From NCBI GenBank assembly GCA_016191845.1, contig JACPVF010000003.1, positions 310,001 to 374,000 on the forward strand: DNA of 64,000 nt, written 5' to 3'. Below are positions 1 through 8,400 of the stretch, one piece after another; within the stretch, counting starts at the first letter, position 1; each line of letters opens with the position of its first letter. The notes under the pieces were generated by a model, which worked only from the letters and a program-made list of their open reading frames with translations, was not told the DNA's origin and searched no databases. Source of the stretch: Chloroflexota bacterium. Lineage in GTDB: Bacteria > Chloroflexota > Anaerolineae > Anaerolineales > Villigracilaceae. Position numbers and translations under genes: made by a program.

Positions 1-290
1 CAGCCTACGAGGCTCAACACGGCAAACTGACCCAGCCGATCCTGGCGGGCATCCTGCCGCTGGTCAGCGTGCGGCACGCTAACTTCCTCAACCACGAAGT
101 ACCTGGCATCGCCATCCCTGCCCAGTCGATCCAGCGCATGGAAGCGGCAGGCGAGAACGCATCCAGCGCAGGCGTGGACCTATCCGTGGAGTTGATCAAC
201 AGTCTGAAGAGTTGGGCGAACGGTATTTACATCATGCCGCAGTTCAATCGATTTGATCTGGTAGCGGAGATCATCGAAGCCGTAAAATAA
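1..290 (+). CDS. Methylenetetrahydrofolate reductase-type protein, C-terminal fragment
   Basis: The frame is open from the window edge (codons from base 3) to TAA at 288-290, so only about the last 95 residues are visible. They contain an AGILPLVS segment, then NFLNHEVPGI and a closing MPQFNRFDLVAEII. This is the usual C-terminal strand/helix pattern of the MetF TIM barrel, which reduces 5,10-methylene-THF to 5-methyl-THF for methionine synthesis. In many Anaerolineae this domain is fused behind a homocysteine S-methyltransferase domain. I cannot tell whether that fusion exists here because the N-terminal part is outside the window. Confidence 0.75.
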   Translation, partial: AYEAQHGKLTQPILAGILPLVSVRHANFLNHEVPGIAIPAQSIQRMEAAGENASSAGVDLSVELINSLKSWANGIYIMPQFNRFDLVAEIIEAVK

Positions 291-291
291 A

Positions 292-356
292 ACCGCAGAG
301 CCGCTGAGAACGCAGAGAAATTCTAAAAAACTCTGTAACCTTTGCGCCTCTGCGGT
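292..356. repeat. Palindromic repeat of spaced GCAGAG-type units
   Basis: The left arm (292-317) and right arm (331-356) are near reverse complements. Each arm is built of repeated units such as CCGCAGAG and CGCAGAG, so the element is both tandem and inverted, with an A/T-rich loop. It lies 2 nt after the stop at 290 and upstream of coaX. Repeats of this style are dispersed in many bacterial genomes. It could act as a transcript end or processing hairpin, but there is no T-run after it. Confidence 0.7.
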
Positions 357-417
357 GAACATTGCCATCATTAGATAAGAAACCCTTAAGCCGCAAGTCC
401 ACTTACAGGCGGGGCGT

Positions 418-429
418 TATAATACGCGC
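418..429 (+). promoter_or_regulatory. TATAAT -10 box placed for leaderless coaX mRNA
   Basis: A perfect TATAAT at 418-423 ends 6 nt before the coaX ATG at 430. A start site about 7 nt downstream of the hexamer would therefore fall on the A of the start codon. No Shine-Dalgarno sequence can fit, and no convincing -35 element is present. Confidence 0.6.
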
Positions 430-1194
430 ATGTTACTCACCATCGACGTTGGCAACACCAACCTGACCCTCGGCCTCTACGAAGGCGAGCAGCTCGTCCG
501 TCACTGGCGGCTGGCCACCGACCACTCGCGCATGCCCGATGAGTACGGCCTGCAACTGCTCGGTCTGTTCGAGAACGCGGGCCGCTCGCCCAAAGACCTG
601 ACGGGCATCTCGCTGGCCTCGGTCGTGCCGCCGCTGACCATGCGCGTGGTACAGGCCTGCCGCGAATACCTCGGGCAGGAACCGCTGGTCGTGGACGCGG
701 GCATCAAGACAGGCGTCAAGATCCGCTACGAAGACCCGCGCGCCGTCGGGGCAGACCGCGTCTGCGACGCCGTGGCCGTCATGAAGCTCTACGGCGGCCC
801 CGCCTGCGTGGTCGACTTCGGCACCGCCACCACCTTCAACGCCATCACGCGCGAGGGTGAGTACCTGGGCGGCGCCATCACCGCAGGCGTCAATTTGGCC
901 GCCGAGGCGCTTTATACGCATGCCGCCAAACTGCCGCGCATCGACCTGCAGCGCCCGCCCTCGGTCATCGGCCGCAACACCGTCCATGCCATGCAGTCGG
1001 GGTTGCTGTTTGGCTACGTCAGCATGGTCGAGGGCATGGTGGCCCGCTTCCGCGCCGAGCTCGGGGACGACATGAAAGTCGTCGCCACGGGCGGGCTGGC
1101 CGAAGTCGTCGCCAAAGAGACGCCCGTCATCCAACACATCGCGCCCTGGCTCACCCTCGACGGCCTGCGCATCCTCTGGGAACTCAATCGATAG
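430..1194 (+). CDS. coaX: Type III pantothenate kinase
   Basis: Phosphorylates pantothenate to 4'-phosphopantothenate, the first committed step of CoA synthesis, in the cytosol. The protein has 254 residues, normal for CoaX. It starts with the ASKHA phosphate-binding motif IDVGNTN (residues 5-11), carries the GADR motif near residue 108 and a DFGTATTF segment near 127-134. These motifs separate type III enzymes from the CoaA and PanK-II types. The start is fixed by the TATAAT box 6 nt upstream. The polysaccharide deacetylase ATG follows the coaX stop directly (TAGATG), so the two are probably co-transcribed. Confidence 0.95.
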   Translation: MLLTIDVGNTNLTLGLYEGEQLVRHWRLATDHSRMPDEYGLQLLGLFENAGRSPKDLTGISLASVVPPLTMRVVQACREYLGQEPLVVDAGIKTGVKIRYEDPRAVGADRVCDAVAVMKLYGGPACVVDFGTATTFNAITREGEYLGGAITAGVNLAAEALYTHAAKLPRIDLQRPPSVIGRNTVHAMQSGLLFGYVSMVEGMVARFRAELGDDMKVVATGGLAEVVAKETPVIQHIAPWLTLDGLRILWELNR

Positions 1195-2160
1195 ATGAAA
1201 AAAGTAATCCTGTTTGCCTTAGGGGTATCTGTTCTGTTGTCTGGCTGCGGCGGATTCCTCGCCGCGCCCACCGCCACGTCCACGCCACAGCCGCCCACGG
1301 AGACGCCCACTCCCCTGCCTCCGACCGCGACGGCCACCATCACTTTGACGCCCACCGTCACCCCCACCCTGACCCCGCAGCCGACGCCCACCTCCACCCG
1401 CGTCGCCCAGGGCCCAGGCTGGATCACGCTGCCCGTCCTGCTGTATCATCACATTCAATCCACGCCCTACTTTAGCCGTTACCGCGTCCCGCCCGAGCGA
1501 TTCGAGCAGCAGATGAAACTCCTGCACGACTGGGGCTACGAGACCATCACCACCGACCAGTTGGTCCAGGCCATCACCGTCGGCGCCGACCTGCCCCCGC
1601 GGCCGATCCTGATCACCTTCGACGACGGCGACGTGGACGTGTACGAAAATGCCTTTCCCATCATGCAGAAATACGGCCTCAAGGGCGTGTTCTACCTGGT
1701 GGCCGATTACATCGACCAGCCCAACTACATCAGCGCGGATCAGGTCAAGGAAATGGCCGCCGCAGGCTGGGAGATCGGCAGTCACAGCCTCACGCACATC
1801 GACCTGGTGCAGTATCCCGAGCGGGCGCGCGCCGAGGTGGTCGAATCCAAGCAGAAGCTGGAAGCCATGATCGGTGTCCCCGTCAAGACCTTCGCCTATC
1901 CCTTCGGCAGGGCCGACAGCGGCACCATCGACTATGTCCAATTTGCAGAATACACCGCGGGCATGGGCCTGGGCTACACCCCCGACCAGGGTCCAACCAA
2001 CCTGTTCTTCCTGCAACGCTGGGAAGTGCAGAGCAGCTTCGAGCTGAAATCCTTCATGGCCTACCTGCCCTGGAAGGGCGACATGTCCGTCGTCCCCACC
2101 GACATCCCGTTGGCCACGCTCTCACCCAACGCCACGCCCGAGACAGAGACTGCACCGTAG
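1195..2160 (+). CDS. Polysaccharide deacetylase (NodB/CE4) lipoprotein
   Basis: Secreted carbohydrate esterase, 321 residues. It has a hydrophobic signal ending in the lipobox VLLSGC (Cys about residue 18), then a long Thr/Pro linker (about 25-70). The NodB domain carries LLYHHI, TFDDGD (the first Asp is the presumed base, the second a metal ligand) and SHSLTH (the His pair of the metal triad). A YPFG segment follows. CE4 enzymes remove N-acetyl groups from peptidoglycan or exopolysaccharide; the substrate cannot be told here. A short Pro/Thr tail ends the protein. The start ATG abuts the coaX stop, suggesting translational coupling. Confidence 0.88.
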   Translation: MKKVILFALGVSVLLSGCGGFLAAPTATSTPQPPTETPTPLPPTATATITLTPTVTPTLTPQPTPTSTRVAQGPGWITLPVLLYHHIQSTPYFSRYRVPPERFEQQMKLLHDWGYETITTDQLVQAITVGADLPPRPILITFDDGDVDVYENAFPIMQKYGLKGVFYLVADYIDQPNYISADQVKEMAAAGWEIGSHSLTHIDLVQYPERARAEVVESKQKLEAMIGVPVKTFAYPFGRADSGTIDYVQFAEYTAGMGLGYTPDQGPTNLFFLQRWEVQSSFELKSFMAYLPWKGDMSVVPTDIPLATLSPNATPETETAP

Positions 2161-2207
2161 GAACTTTTCCAACTCGACCGAAGTCCACGCATGGAAAGGA
2201 GATTGAC

Positions 2208-2627
2208 ATGCGAAAAGCTCTTCCCTTGACCCTTTGCCTGCTCCTGCTGGCAGGCTGCGCCTCCACCCCCTCGACGGCTTACCCCAACGGGGGTCCAGCC
2301 TACGCCAACCCGCCCGCCGCCTCGGGTGAAAGCGGCGTCGAAGGACAGGTATTCATCGGCCCGGGCTGCCCCGTCACCCAGGCCGACACCCCCTGCGCCG
2401 ACAAGCCGTATCAGGCCACGCTCGTCGTCCGCAACCCGCAGGGCGAGGAAATTCTCAAGGTCCAGACCGACGCCGAAGGCAAGTTCCGCATCCCGCTCCC
2501 GTCGGGCAAGTACGTCCTGCACCCTGAGACGCAGGGCCGCTATCCCACCGCCTCCGACCAGGAGTTCACGGTGACGGCGGGCCAGTTCACCCAGGTCATC
2601 GTCACCTACGACAGCGGCATCCGCTAA
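2208..2627 (+). CDS. Small lipoprotein with carboxypeptidase-regulatory-like fold
   Basis: 139 residues. AAAGGAG lies about 7 nt before ATG. The signal peptide ends in the lipobox LLLAGC. The mature part has a short low-complexity linker and then a beta-rich domain (about 45-135) with the pattern QTDAEGKFRIPLPSGKY. This is typical of CarboxypepD_reg or CNA-B-like domains, where a turn with D/E-G-K-F is followed by a Pro-Gly loop. Such domains are structural or adhesive. The ligand is unknown. It is followed by a strong terminator and may be read with the deacetylase 47 nt upstream. Confidence 0.75.
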   Translation: MRKALPLTLCLLLLAGCASTPSTAYPNGGPAYANPPAASGESGVEGQVFIGPGCPVTQADTPCADKPYQATLVVRNPQGEEILKVQTDAEGKFRIPLPSGKYVLHPETQGRYPTASDQEFTVTAGQFTQVIVTYDSGIR

Positions 2628-2633
2628 AATGAA

Positions 2634-2658
2634 GACGGCCCTTGCGGGCCGTCTTTTT
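2634..2658 (+). terminator. Rho-independent terminator
   Basis: Stem GACGGCCC/GGGCCGTC with loop TTGC, then five T. The stop codon of the convergent glycosyltransferase gene (2657-2659) sits inside the T-run, so the two transcription units end on the same hairpin. Confidence 0.9.
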
Positions 2659-4360
2659 ATTTTGCAAGCGCCTCGTACACGCTCTCTGGAATGTCCGCCG
2701 TGCGATAGATGCGCGCCACCTCCACGCCATACAACGTGACCACATGCTCAGGCTTCACCGCCCTCATCGCATCCAGAAAAGTCTTGCACTCGGGCAGGGT
2801 CTCCTGCACCACCGAGTACACCACCACATACTCCGACCGGCGCATGCCGCTCACCACCGAAGGGATGCCAGGCTCCCAGAAATATGCCTTCTTCATCACC
2901 TCGGTCCGCCCGGGGAAGAAATACGAGAACGGCCCCATTCCGCTATAGGCAAAGACGCGCAGCCCGTTCGAATCCTGTTTCTGCGCGAGATAGGCCGCCG
3001 CCTGATCCAACCCCTCGCCATAGCCTGTGAGATATTGCTCGGACGACTTTACCACCAGCGGATTGCCATAGGTGTAGTAATACGGATAGAACGACAGACC
3101 GCTCGCAATCTGCCCAAGGACGATTAGTACCAGCACCCCCACCTGGACCCAGGTCTGATCCAGCTTCGACCAGCGTTCCCCTGCCCACGACAGCCCAAAG
3201 CTCCAACCGATGATCGCGATCAAGTCCAACAGAAAATAGCTGGACAGGATGTAGTGCGCCGAGTCACGCCCCTTGGCAATGCCGAACATGAGGATGAACA
3301 ACACTGCCGTCAGGAAGAAATACCCGACCAGTTTCTTGACCACAGGCTTGACCCTGGCTGCAAACATGGCAGGGATGGACATCAACAGTCCCAACCAGGT
3401 GAGCGTCGTGGTACGCAGCACGAGGCGTTGCAGATATAACGTCACGCCGCTCAGGCCGTTATTGAGATCGAAGCTGCGCGGCTCGACCTCCTGCGTTATA
3501 TCCAGACGCGCACCTTGGAAGGCGTAACTGAACGCGTTGCCGTACACTTCATACAGCATCTTGTTCGCGGCCACCCACATGCCAGGCCACAAGGCGACGT
3601 ACACCAGCGCCGCCACACCCAGCCAAATGGACATCATCTTGACCGCGTCCCAGAACTTCGCGCCGAAGGACTTTCCACGCTCAAACAGGCCAACGAACAA
3701 CATCAGGCCAACAATGCCCAGCACAATGATCGACGGCGACTTGGTCAACTGCGCCAGGCCGAAGGTCGCGCCCGAGAGCAGCAGGTAGATCAACTTGCGG
3801 TCCACGTGAATATAGACGAAAGCCGCCAGGATCGAGACTGCCACGAACATGGTCAGCATGCCCTCGTGGTTGATCAAGCGCGAATGCCCCAGGAAGAACG
3901 GCGCATCGAAAGCGAAAGCCACCGCCACCAGCGCCAGCGGACGGTTGATCAGCAGTTGCAGCAGATAAAAGGCCAGCACCGCCAGCACGATCAGCAGCAG
4001 CGACTGGATGATGCGACTGTTACGCAAAATATCCAGCGTGCGGACGTCATGCTCCTGCAAGAACTCATCATAGTTGGGCTTGCGCACATCGAAGTAGCCC
4101 TGGCCGAATCCGCGATACTCGGGGAAGACGGTCAGCATCCCAGTAGTCACCACCCAGGTGGTAGTCACAGCGGGGTGATAATCGTAGATGGTGTTCGCAA
4201 AGTCGCCGTGTGTGAGCGCGTAATAATAATTCGAACCTGAGATGACCCACCACGGCTCGTCGATGGTGGCGAACTTATCCAGGCTCACCAGATGGGAAGG
4301 GGTGATGAGTGCAAGCAGAAGTAGGATGGAAAGCCAGAGCGGGAGTTTTATCTTTTGCAT
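2657..4360 (-). CDS. GT-C membrane glycosyltransferase (family 39-like), copy 2 of tandem pair
   Basis: 567 residues with about 10-12 hydrophobic helices. After the first helix there is TIDEPWW, matching the acidic DE motif in the first extracytoplasmic loop of GT-C enzymes, which use polyprenyl-phosphate sugars. The segment ANTIYDYHPAVTTTW is nearly shared with the neighbouring gene (NTIYEYQPAVTTMW), as are TKSP/TKSS and WPGMWVAANKML/WPGMWVAPAKML. The two genes are therefore paralogues from a tandem duplication. The ATG lies 6 nt after the TAA of the upstream copy. Acceptor and donor are unknown; cell-surface glycan or protein O-glycosylation is the family role. Confidence 0.82.
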   Translation of the reverse strand: MQKIKLPLWLSILLLLALITPSHLVSLDKFATIDEPWWVISGSNYYYALTHGDFANTIYDYHPAVTTTWVVTTGMLTVFPEYRGFGQGYFDVRKPNYDEFLQEHDVRTLDILRNSRIIQSLLLIVLAVLAFYLLQLLINRPLALVAVAFAFDAPFFLGHSRLINHEGMLTMFVAVSILAAFVYIHVDRKLIYLLLSGATFGLAQLTKSPSIIVLGIVGLMLFVGLFERGKSFGAKFWDAVKMMSIWLGVAALVYVALWPGMWVAANKMLYEVYGNAFSYAFQGARLDITQEVEPRSFDLNNGLSGVTLYLQRLVLRTTTLTWLGLLMSIPAMFAARVKPVVKKLVGYFFLTAVLFILMFGIAKGRDSAHYILSSYFLLDLIAIIGWSFGLSWAGERWSKLDQTWVQVGVLVLIVLGQIASGLSFYPYYYTYGNPLVVKSSEQYLTGYGEGLDQAAAYLAQKQDSNGLRVFAYSGMGPFSYFFPGRTEVMKKAYFWEPGIPSVVSGMRRSEYVVVYSVVQETLPECKTFLDAMRAVKPEHVVTLYGVEVARIYRTADIPESVYEALAK

Positions 4361-4366
4361 GGATGC

Positions 4367-6028
4367 TTATTTCAATTTATAGATGACCGCATACTTATAG
4401 CCATCCAGCCAGATCTCCTTCACGGGCTGCTGATCTGCCAGCGAAGTTAGCAATGGCTGGTACTTATCGAGGTGACCCTGAATGGCGTAGTAGACGACCA
4501 GATAGTCCGCGCCGTCGAGGGCGTTTTGCAGGTCGGCCTCATGGCCCGCGTCCACAAAATACGGCTTGAAGCGTTCAACGGGGCCAGGATAGAAATACGA
4601 GAAACATCCACGGCTGTAATAGACCAGAGCCGTGGCATCCTTTGCATCGGGCTGAGAAGCAAGGTAACGCGCAGCCAGTTCCAGGCCTTCTCCGTAAGGG
4701 AAGGCAGGCTTGTCACCGCGCGGCACGAGTGGATTCTGATAGGTGAAGTAATACGGATACTTCATCAGCCCGCTGCCCGCCTGCAACATAAGCACCAATG
4801 TCAAAGCGGTGACTGGAACCCAGGCAAGACTCGTTCGCGTGGAAAGCCAGCGTAAAGCAACATACCAGCCGAGCCCTGCCAGCAGGTTAAGCATCACATA
4901 ACTGGTCAGCATGTAGTGGGGGGAATTGCGTCCCTTGGCCAGGGCAAACATCACGACGAAGACCAGCGCCGTGAATCCGCTCAGGGCGGCGAGTGGACCT
5001 GCCCATGGCGGGACCAATTCACGGGTCCGCTGAAATAGGAGCGGAAGCGCCAACAGCAGGCCGAGCCAGGTCAGGGGTGTGAGTCGCGCAAACAGGTCAC
5101 CTGTCAGATCGAGGAAGCTGCCAAGGTCCGTGTCCAGCCCAGCAGCGGCGGGTTCGGTATCCTCGACTGCGATGACGCGCGCACCCTGAAAAGCGTAGCT
5201 AAAAGCGTTGCCGTAGACATTGCCGAGCATCTTGGCGGGCGCCACCCACATCCCAGGCCAGAAGAGGAAATAGGTTAGTGCCAGCGCGAGGAACCACAAG
5301 GTAAAGGTCTTGAAGGCATCGAGCAAGGCCTGTTTCCAAGCGGCGCGACGGTGGTAGAGGTCAGCCAGCAGCAACAAACCGATAGGCGCCAGCACCGCGG
5401 CCGCCGAGGACTTGGTCAACTGCGCCAGCCCTGCAGCGACGGCGGAGACGAGCAGGTAAAGGAACCTGCGGCCCTGAAAGAGATAGACCGCCAGCGCGAG
5501 GACCGAGACCAGCACGAAGCAGGCCAGCAAGGCCTCATGGTCGAGCAGACACGACTGACCGAGGAAGAATGGGTCAAAGCCCGCCAGCAGAATGGCGAAG
5601 GCTGCCAGTCGACGGTCAAGCAGTTTTTGCAACAGATAGAATGCGGCCAGCAGCAGCGCGGTGACGATCACCACCTGAATGAAGCGCGCGTCGCGCAGCA
5701 AGATCAGCGGATCCTTGCCATGCTCAAGCATGAACGGGTCGAGCACGCCCTTTTCGAATTCGAGGTAGCCCTGCCCCAAGCCGCGATATTCGGGGAAGTA
5801 GGCCACCATCGCGGCCGTCACTTCCCACATGGTGGTCACGGCGGGTTGATATTCGTAGATGGTGTTCTGGAATTCACGCTGGCCGAGCGCATAATAGAAG
5901 TTCGCGCCCATGCTCAGCCAGTAAGGTTCGTCACCCGTGGCAAAGGAATCCAGCCCGGGCAGGCGCGGAATCAACAGGGCCAGCGCCAGGCCCACGTACA
6001 GGAGAATTTCTTTCCATCTCGAGGTCAT
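4367..6028 (-). CDS. GT-C membrane glycosyltransferase (family 39-like), copy 1 of tandem pair
   Basis: Multi-helix integral membrane protein of 553 residues from the chosen ATG at 6028 (MTSRWKEILL). The GT-C acidic motif appears as TGDEPYW in the first outer loop, followed by NTIYEYQPAVTTMW and WPGMWVAPAKML. The C-terminal soluble part contains YSRGCFSYFYPGP, paralleling YSGMGPFSYFFPGR in the downstream copy. The ATG at 6028 is preferred over an upstream in-frame ATG at 6055 because TATAAT lies 7 nt before it. The nearest homologue in this window is the next gene, so the pair probably acts in one surface-glycan pathway. Confidence 0.82.
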   Translation of the reverse strand: MTSRWKEILLYVGLALALLIPRLPGLDSFATGDEPYWLSMGANFYYALGQREFQNTIYEYQPAVTTMWEVTAAMVAYFPEYRGLGQGYLEFEKGVLDPFMLEHGKDPLILLRDARFIQVVIVTALLLAAFYLLQKLLDRRLAAFAILLAGFDPFFLGQSCLLDHEALLACFVLVSVLALAVYLFQGRRFLYLLVSAVAAGLAQLTKSSAAAVLAPIGLLLLADLYHRRAAWKQALLDAFKTFTLWFLALALTYFLFWPGMWVAPAKMLGNVYGNAFSYAFQGARVIAVEDTEPAAAGLDTDLGSFLDLTGDLFARLTPLTWLGLLLALPLLFQRTRELVPPWAGPLAALSGFTALVFVVMFALAKGRNSPHYMLTSYVMLNLLAGLGWYVALRWLSTRTSLAWVPVTALTLVLMLQAGSGLMKYPYYFTYQNPLVPRGDKPAFPYGEGLELAARYLASQPDAKDATALVYYSRGCFSYFYPGPVERFKPYFVDAGHEADLQNALDGADYLVVYYAIQGHLDKYQPLLTSLADQQPVKEIWLDGYKYAVIYKLK

Positions 6029-6041
6029 CGAGCGGATTATA
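6029..6041 (-). promoter_or_regulatory. TATAAT -10 box placed for leaderless glycosyltransferase mRNA
   Basis: TATAAT reads on the minus strand at 6041-6036, 7 nt before the ATG at 6028. No Shine-Dalgarno sequence and no clear -35 hexamer are seen. The arrangement matches that at coaX, at the histone-deacetylase-like gene and at the short ORF before hutI. Confidence 0.55.
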
Positions 6042-6112
6042 CAATAGACATCCATTTCGAGGCGGCGGGGTTATAGCTGGCGAAAGCCATCCCCTTCGTC
6101 AGAGGTTTTGAC

Positions 6113-7030
6113 ATGAAGAAGATTCTCTCCATCAGCGTCGGCTCGTCGTCACGGGACCATACCACGCGGCATACTTTTCTAGGTCAGGAGTGCGAGCTCT
6201 CGCGCCAGGGCACGGATGGGGATTTCGACAAGGCGGTCCAGCGGTACCGTGACCTGGACGGCCAGGTGGATGCCTTCGGTGTGGGCGGGGTGGAATTCTT
6301 CCTGCGGGTGGGACAGCGCCGATATTATTTCCGCGACGTGAGCCGCATCCGCCGCGCGGTGAAAATCAGCAAGATCGGGGATGGGAACGGGGTCAAGGGT
6401 CTGCTGGAACGGCGTGCCTTTGCCGCCCTGGAAAAGCATCTCAATGAAAAAGAGGATCGGACCCTGAAGGGTCTGCCCGCCCTGCTGACCACCGCCGTGG
6501 ACCGTTATGGCATGGGCGAAGCCATGGTCGACGCAGGCCTGGACCTGACCATCGGCGACTTCATGTTCACCCTGGGATTGCCCCTGCCGATCAAGAAACT
6601 ATCCACAGTGCGCGTGGTGGCGGCGACGCTGCTGCCTGTCATCACGCGGATGCCGTTCTCGTGGTTCTACGCCCTCGGCTCCGAGCAGGACAAACCTCCG
6701 CAGCCGAAATGGGACAAATACTATCAGCGGGCCCAGGTGCTGGGCGGTGACTTCATCCAGATTCGCCAGTTCATGCCCGACGACCTGACAGGCAAGATCA
6801 TCGTCACCAACACCACCACCGCCAGGAACGTGGAGGAATTGCGAAAGCGCAACCTGCACATCCTGGTCACGGTCACGCCGCGGCTGGAGGGACGCAGCTT
6901 CGGCACCAACGTCATGGAAGCCACCCTGCTGGCCCTGATGGACAAGCCGCAGTCCCAGGTCACCGAGGCCGATTTCCTCGACCTGATCGAGCGCATTCCG
7001 CTGGAGCCGAATATCGAAGTGTTGAATTAG
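6113..7030 (+). CDS. Conserved protein, 'quinate 5-dehydrogenase'-like of uncertain function
   Basis: 305 residues with no signal peptide and few hydrophobic stretches. It opens with ISVGSSSRDH, then ELSRQGTDGDFDKA, DAFGVGGVEFFL and RRYYFRD. Later come TVRVVAATLLPVI and a C-terminal RNLHILVTVTPRLEGRSFG. Homologues in Firmicutes and Chloroflexota are often labelled quinate 5-dehydrogenase, but I see no Rossmann dinucleotide motif that would support this name. I treat it as a conserved family of unknown role. It is transcribed divergently from the glycosyltransferase pair and ends before a strong bidirectional hairpin. AGAGG near 6101 may serve as the ribosome-binding site. Confidence 0.6.
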   Translation: MKKILSISVGSSSRDHTTRHTFLGQECELSRQGTDGDFDKAVQRYRDLDGQVDAFGVGGVEFFLRVGQRRYYFRDVSRIRRAVKISKIGDGNGVKGLLERRAFAALEKHLNEKEDRTLKGLPALLTTAVDRYGMGEAMVDAGLDLTIGDFMFTLGLPLPIKKLSTVRVVAATLLPVITRMPFSWFYALGSEQDKPPQPKWDKYYQRAQVLGGDFIQIRQFMPDDLTGKIIVTNTTTARNVEELRKRNLHILVTVTPRLEGRSFGTNVMEATLLALMDKPQSQVTEADFLDLIERIPLEPNIEVLN

Positions 7031-7064
7031 ACAGGCTGTATCTGGGCGACACATAAAATAACTG

Positions 7065-7103
7065 AAAAAGCGGTTCGGATGTGTTTCATCCGAACCGCTT
7101 TTT
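7065..7103. terminator. Bidirectional terminator hairpin
   Basis: A 17-bp stem (7065-7081 with 7087-7103) with a 5-nt loop starts with a run of A and ends with a run of T. It can end transcription from both sides. The convergent lipoprotein gene stops at 7195. Confidence 0.88.
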
Positions 7104-7194
7104 GTTTCTGCTTGTCTTTTCCCGTTTTCCTGATCATCCCTTAATACTGCCATAATCAGTGGGCAGTTCTTTGTATAAGCATTATGAAATGATC

Positions 7195-8124
7195 TCATGG
7201 TGTATTTGTATAAAACTGTTCTTTCGAAATTTCGCTTAGAGAATGATAACCATATAAATCAGATTCGGGAACATCTTCTACTGCTAAGAAATACCTATCT
7301 TCCTTTTCAGGCAAAAAACCACTGAAATCTTCTGGAGTAGAAAACGAGAACGAAAAGAGGCAGCTTTCTGTAATGTAATTGGTGTCCTGTGTAAGTATTT
7401 TGCAGCCAGCGATGTTCATATTTTCCCTAAATGACAAACTGTACGTTTCTTCCTTAGAAATACAGTTATCACATTCAACTCGAACTCTAAAATCGGCCAC
7501 GCTCCAGCGTTTTTGAATTAAATAAATTGCGGAATCAGCAAATCTGCCAAAAACTGCACTTTCAATTGTAATCCCACCTGGCCCACCTATCAATTTAGTC
7601 GGAGTTTTTATATACATCTTTCCTTCATAGGTTCTTGCTATCAGCTTGACGCTTGGGTCAATCTTGATAACAATGGCAGCATATTCTTTTCCAGGAAGTA
7701 TCTCATCAGTTGTAAAGGTAACTTCCTTGCTGGCCGTCGTTAGTCCGCACGTTGTCTTCAAAGTGTTTTCCTTCGAAAAATCAAACAAAGAAGTTTTTGC
7801 TTCGATTGAAAATGAATCGATGCCGAGAGCAACATTTCGCCAAGTATTTCCGATTTGCACCAGGCAAATACTTATTCTTAGATTTCTCATGGAAACATCG
7901 TCACTGCTTGTGATTGATATATTCGCTCCACTCTCAATAGGCCCGTTATTTTGAAAACCCATCAATAAACTGGTATGTTCCTCAGGAGTATTTATTGGAG
8001 TGCTTGTCATAGGCAAAATCGTTGATATGGTAAAAGGAGTTTTAGCCTGAGTGCTTTCTGACGACGAACATCCAGTCACAGCGAACATAACAAGGAGAAT
8101 GATTGGAAGTCTAATCTGATTCAT
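7195..8124 (-). CDS. Hypothetical lipoprotein, AT-rich
   Basis: 309 residues. The signal IILLVMFAVTGC ends in a lipobox Cys, followed by a Ser/Thr-rich linker (about 20-50) as in other lipoproteins of this window. The rest is predicted beta-rich and contains four or more Cys, including VECDNC, that may form disulfides after export. I recognise no family. Codon use is clearly AT-richer than the neighbours on both sides, which suggests a lineage-specific or transferred gene. The minus-strand fragment at 8164-8373 has the same base composition. Confidence 0.6.
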   Translation of the reverse strand: MNQIRLPIILLVMFAVTGCSSSESTQAKTPFTISTILPMTSTPINTPEEHTSLLMGFQNNGPIESGANISITSSDDVSMRNLRISICLVQIGNTWRNVALGIDSFSIEAKTSLFDFSKENTLKTTCGLTTASKEVTFTTDEILPGKEYAAIVIKIDPSVKLIARTYEGKMYIKTPTKLIGGPGGITIESAVFGRFADSAIYLIQKRWSVADFRVRVECDNCISKEETYSLSFRENMNIAGCKILTQDTNYITESCLFSFSFSTPEDFSGFLPEKEDRYFLAVEDVPESDLYGYHSLSEISKEQFYTNTP

Positions 8125-8163
8125 TGTGATGTATCCTCCAAGAACTGATCAACAAATTAAAGA

Positions 8164-8373
8164 TTAATGCGGCGGACAAGGAAGTACAAAGGGGATTGGA
8201 GAAAGAGTCGTCGCATCAGTCCAGATAGAACAAAAACATGTATCAGGACAGGCTTGAGATTCGAATGAGACGCATTTTACATTCCCATCCTCATCAAAGT
8301 TATTATACGTTCGCGGCGTATGTATGACAAGAAAACAGATTGCCAATTGCATGGCTACACCGCATCTTGACAT
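8164..8373 (-). pseudogene. Possible fragment of a Cys-rich exported protein
   Basis: An open frame of 69 codons whose visible part has seven Cys, with CPDTCFC in the middle and ending FVLPCPPH. A hydrophobic stretch near the start (LAICFLVIH) could be a signal. No good ribosome-binding site is present, and the frame begins inside the TTGACA element of the T-box promoter on the other strand. It may be the remnant of a gene cut when this AT-rich patch formed, or simply a chance frame. Confidence 0.3.
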
Positions 8374-8394
8374 TCCGCCGTTTTTGCAGATAAT
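8367..8394 (+). promoter_or_regulatory. Sigma-70-type promoter of the T-box/pheST transcript
   Basis: A perfect TTGACA at 8367-8372, a 16-nt spacer and GATAAT at 8389-8394. The predicted transcript start is near 8401, about 25 nt before the first T-box landmarks, so the leader RNA is made in full. Confidence 0.7.
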
Positions 8395-8400
8395 TCAAGT

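Noticed and set aside
433-1137. Minus-strand frame opposite coaX
   Set aside because: The coaX reading has all kinase motifs; the antisense frame has none.
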